This document shows positions 63,101 to 64,000 of a stretch of DNA of 64,000 nt, in pieces (positions within the stretch are counted from its first letter, which is position 1; each line of letters begins with the position of its first letter). Made by a program: the position numbers and the translations under genes. The notes beneath the pieces were generated by a model. The model had not been told where the DNA came from, searched no databases, and saw nothing but the letters and a program-made list of their open reading frames with translations. Origin of the DNA: Rotaria macrura (taxonomy: Eukaryota; Rotifera; Eurotatoria; Philodinida; Philodinidae); assembly GCA_900239685.1 (NCBI GenBank), contig OENT01000107.1, forward strand, positions 27,535-91,534. Direction: 5' to 3'.

Positions 63101-64000
63101 TCAAAAAAGAACATACTTCGATATTGTAGTTTTCTTTTTGTCGATGAGTGCATCAATAAATATAGAGAAAAATTTCGTATCTCTTTTCAATCTTCTTTGC
63201 TAGAATCTAAGGATTATTTAGAGAAAACAGAACGATACAACAGAGATAAGGAAATAGATGATGAATAGCTAACTATGAAAATCAAACGAGGCTTGAGATG
63301 AGTTGAATCCCTAATCTTTAGCTCTGATCAAAACCTAAACGAGAAAATCTTGTCCATACCAGACATGCATCATCACATAGAATCAACTTGATTACACGAA
63401 TTCAATGAATAGATTCATTGTATTTTTTCTTTTGAAAATTAATAATAAATATCATTCATAGCTATATCAACGTCGAATACAAGCTCAAGAATTGGAACGA
63501 TTATTAGAAGAATTTGGTCAAGCTCATACTGGTTTACTCAATCGTATTACTTCACTTGGTAGTCATCTTCGTGCGGCTCGCCTTATTGGTTATTCTCCGC
63601 GTGATATTGAAGATTTAATAGCGATTATCAAGGTATTCAAGTTCAAAATCTTTTAATTTAGAACGAACGACAACAGTTCGTTGTAAAATATCAAATTTTC
63701 TAAACTTTAAAAAAAATGAATAGACCTGAATCCTTCATTCTTACTCTCGATGTCCTTTGCATGTGTACATAACACTTCACACGTTTGGATATATGAAAAT
63801 TCAAAACATATCTATTTTTCTTACTTATTTCTACATGCATATATCTACTAACCAAAATATCTGCGTGCTCTGCTTTATTCTTGTAGTTCGAATTTGCTCG
63901 TAGCTTTCGCTTTATACTAATCAATATTAGAAAGTTAACTATGAATAATAATGCATTGTATGAATACGATATTAATTAAACAACAACAACAAAAAAAATT
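45115..64000 (+). CDS. Nesprin-like giant spectrin-repeat protein, N-terminal part (runs off the window)
   Basis: 28 exons join in phase for about 2,024 codons with no stop, from ATG 45115 to the exon ending at 63632. A disordered N-terminus of about 50 aa is followed by two calponin-homology domains (an actin-binding unit, residues about 52-285), then a long alpha-helical, Gln/Glu/Leu-rich rod of spectrin-type repeats with regularly spaced Trp. The CH2 end ([19 protein letters not shown]) and CH1 ([33 protein letters not shown]) match nesprin/SYNE better than dystrophin, spectrin or plakins. Nesprins tie the outer nuclear membrane to actin through a C-terminal KASH domain, which would lie beyond 64000 and is not seen. 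If that domain is absent, another CH-spectrin protein remains possible. Neighbouring genes give no functional hint. Confidence 0.82.
46065..46890 (+). other. 826-nt intron between CH1 and the linker
   Basis: AT-rich, donor GTATAA and acceptor TTTCAAAG. No other exon is recognised inside. Confidence 0.75.
47075..47101 (+). other. 27-nt microexon in the CH1-CH2 linker
   Basis: Nine codons' worth of sequence (around YYSSSESL) between acceptor TTTAG and donor GTAAAG. The preceding exon ends in phase 2 and the next begins after AG. Because 27 is a multiple of three, skipping it would also leave the frame intact, so it may be alternatively used. Confidence 0.6.
47444..49763 (+). other. 2.3-kb intron with a diverged GC-rich tandem repeat
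   Basis: Mostly AT-rich, with a (TA)n run at about 47876-47895. From about 48170 to 48470 a GC-richer patch holds two diverged copies of a unit with the order CCTCC...GCCGA...TCTAGAC...AAGTT. Short TAGATAGATG motifs occur near 48450 and 48786. Probably an old repeat insertion; no exon is seen. Confidence 0.5.
49898..51402 (+). other. Spectrin-rod exons, block 1
   Basis: Exons 49898-50014, 50217-50356, 50431-50605, 50685-50966, 51036-51132 and 51197-51402, all with short introns and matching phases. The translation is helical with heptad-like spacing and repeat-type Trp ([48 protein letters not shown]). Confidence 0.82.
51403..53356 (+). other. 1.95-kb intron
   Basis: AT-rich with no recognised exon. 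Donor GTAAGT, acceptor TATTTTAG. An open frame at 52440-52676 lacks coding character. Confidence 0.7.
53357..55361 (+). other. Spectrin-rod exons, block 2
   Basis: Exons 53357-53674, 53730-54056, 54130-54279, 54491-55191 and 55253-55361. The 701-nt exon is the longest in this gene. Typical repeat signatures are [30 protein letters not shown] and [17 protein letters not shown]. The short intron after 54056 includes an (AT)n run. Confidence 0.82.
55362..56525 (+). other. 1.16-kb intron with a small inverted-repeat element
   Basis: Contains imperfect 25-bp inverted arms (TCAAGTTCTTTTGTGCACCG at 55722 and the complement ending at 55842), 121 bp overall, perhaps a tiny MITE. No exon is seen. Confidence 0.6.
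56526..57604 (+). other. Spectrin-rod exons, block 3
   Basis: Exons 56526-57014, 57077-57220 and 57281-57604, lengths all divisible by three with phase-0 joins. Helical repeats include [18 protein letters not shown] and [16 protein letters not shown]. Confidence 0.82.
57605..59997 (+). other. 2.4-kb intron with GC-rich repeat fragments
   Basis: No exon is seen. From about 59160 to 59780 two GC-richer patches (GGGACC-containing, each next to AAAAGTGGTC) contrast with the AT-rich surroundings and look like parts of an inserted repeat. Confidence 0.5.
59998..61749 (+). other. Spectrin-rod exons, block 4
   Basis: Exons 59998-60333, 60394-60717, 60771-60938, 61057-61355 and 61419-61749, joined in phase. 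Repeat signatures include [36 protein letters not shown] and [14 protein letters not shown]. Confidence 0.82.
61750..63461 (+). other. 1.7-kb intron
   Basis: AT-rich; frames at 62192-62474 show no spectrin-like pattern and are not supported as exons. Donor GTATGT, acceptor TTCATAG. Confidence 0.65.
63462..63632 (+). other. Last exon of the nesprin-like gene visible in the window
   Basis: 171 nt, phase 0 at both ends, translation [18 protein letters not shown] and on to [10 protein letters not shown] before donor GTATTC. The remaining 368 bases are intron, so the gene continues to the right. Confidence 0.8.

Noticed and set aside
1..64000. Search for CRISPR arrays, bacterial operons or phage modules
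   Set aside because: Spliced genes with GT/AG introns and animal protein families show this is eukaryotic nuclear DNA. The LRR array is a repeat of exons, not of CRISPR units.

Overview
This window looks like nuclear DNA of a bdelloid rotifer (inference, with an AT-rich, intron-rich genus such as Rotaria or Adineta as the best guess). Four things point that way. Introns are mostly about 55-60 nt with standard GT/AG ends. One gene fuses an ADP-ribosyltransferase domain to kinesin-light-chain-type TPRs, an architecture typical of bdelloids. There is a remnant of a T4 Rnl1-like RNA ligase, and a tandem leucine-rich-repeat array made of identical-length exons. Other genes (ENaC/ASIC-type channel, ZnT zinc transporter, nesprin-like spectrin protein) are ordinary metazoan genes. 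Intergenic DNA is AT-rich and carries several foldback or MITE-like elements.

Layout. 1-1.6 kb: intergenic, ending a repeat with a long G run. 1.6-3.2 kb (+): two-exon DEG/ENaC channel. 4.3-5.6 kb (-): nine 84-nt LRR exons and a terminal exon, with a decayed tenth unit upstream. 8.2-8.5 kb (-): F-box fragment. 9.8-11.0 kb: two foldback elements, the second with an N exactly at its centre. 13.9-14.3 kb (+): small protein with an MGCG N-terminus. 17.4-18.1 kb (-): Rnl1-like RNA ligase pseudogene. 18.5-18.9 kb: foldback element. 23.7-24.25 kb: repeat with terminal inverted repeats. 25.1-27.2 kb (+): ART-TPR gene whose single intron holds a perfect 33-bp hairpin. 29.0-30.4 kb (-): bulb-type lectin domain behind a Ser/Thr-rich stalk. 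32.35-33.06 kb: MULE-like element with a broken FLYWCH finger. 38.8-40.3 kb (-): ZnT1/10-like zinc transporter. 41.5-42.06 kb: large foldback element. 45.1-64.0 kb (+): 28 exons of a nesprin-like actin-binding and spectrin-repeat gene, about 2,024 codons, continuing past the window end.

The genes do not form an operon or an obvious pathway; this is a typical eukaryotic mixture of housekeeping and lineage-specific genes. Exon boundaries were assigned by eye from GT/AG sites and reading-frame continuity. All 28 nesprin-like exons, both channel exons, both transporter exons, both ART-TPR exons and both lectin exons join in phase. Family assignments come from recognised motifs, not database searches.
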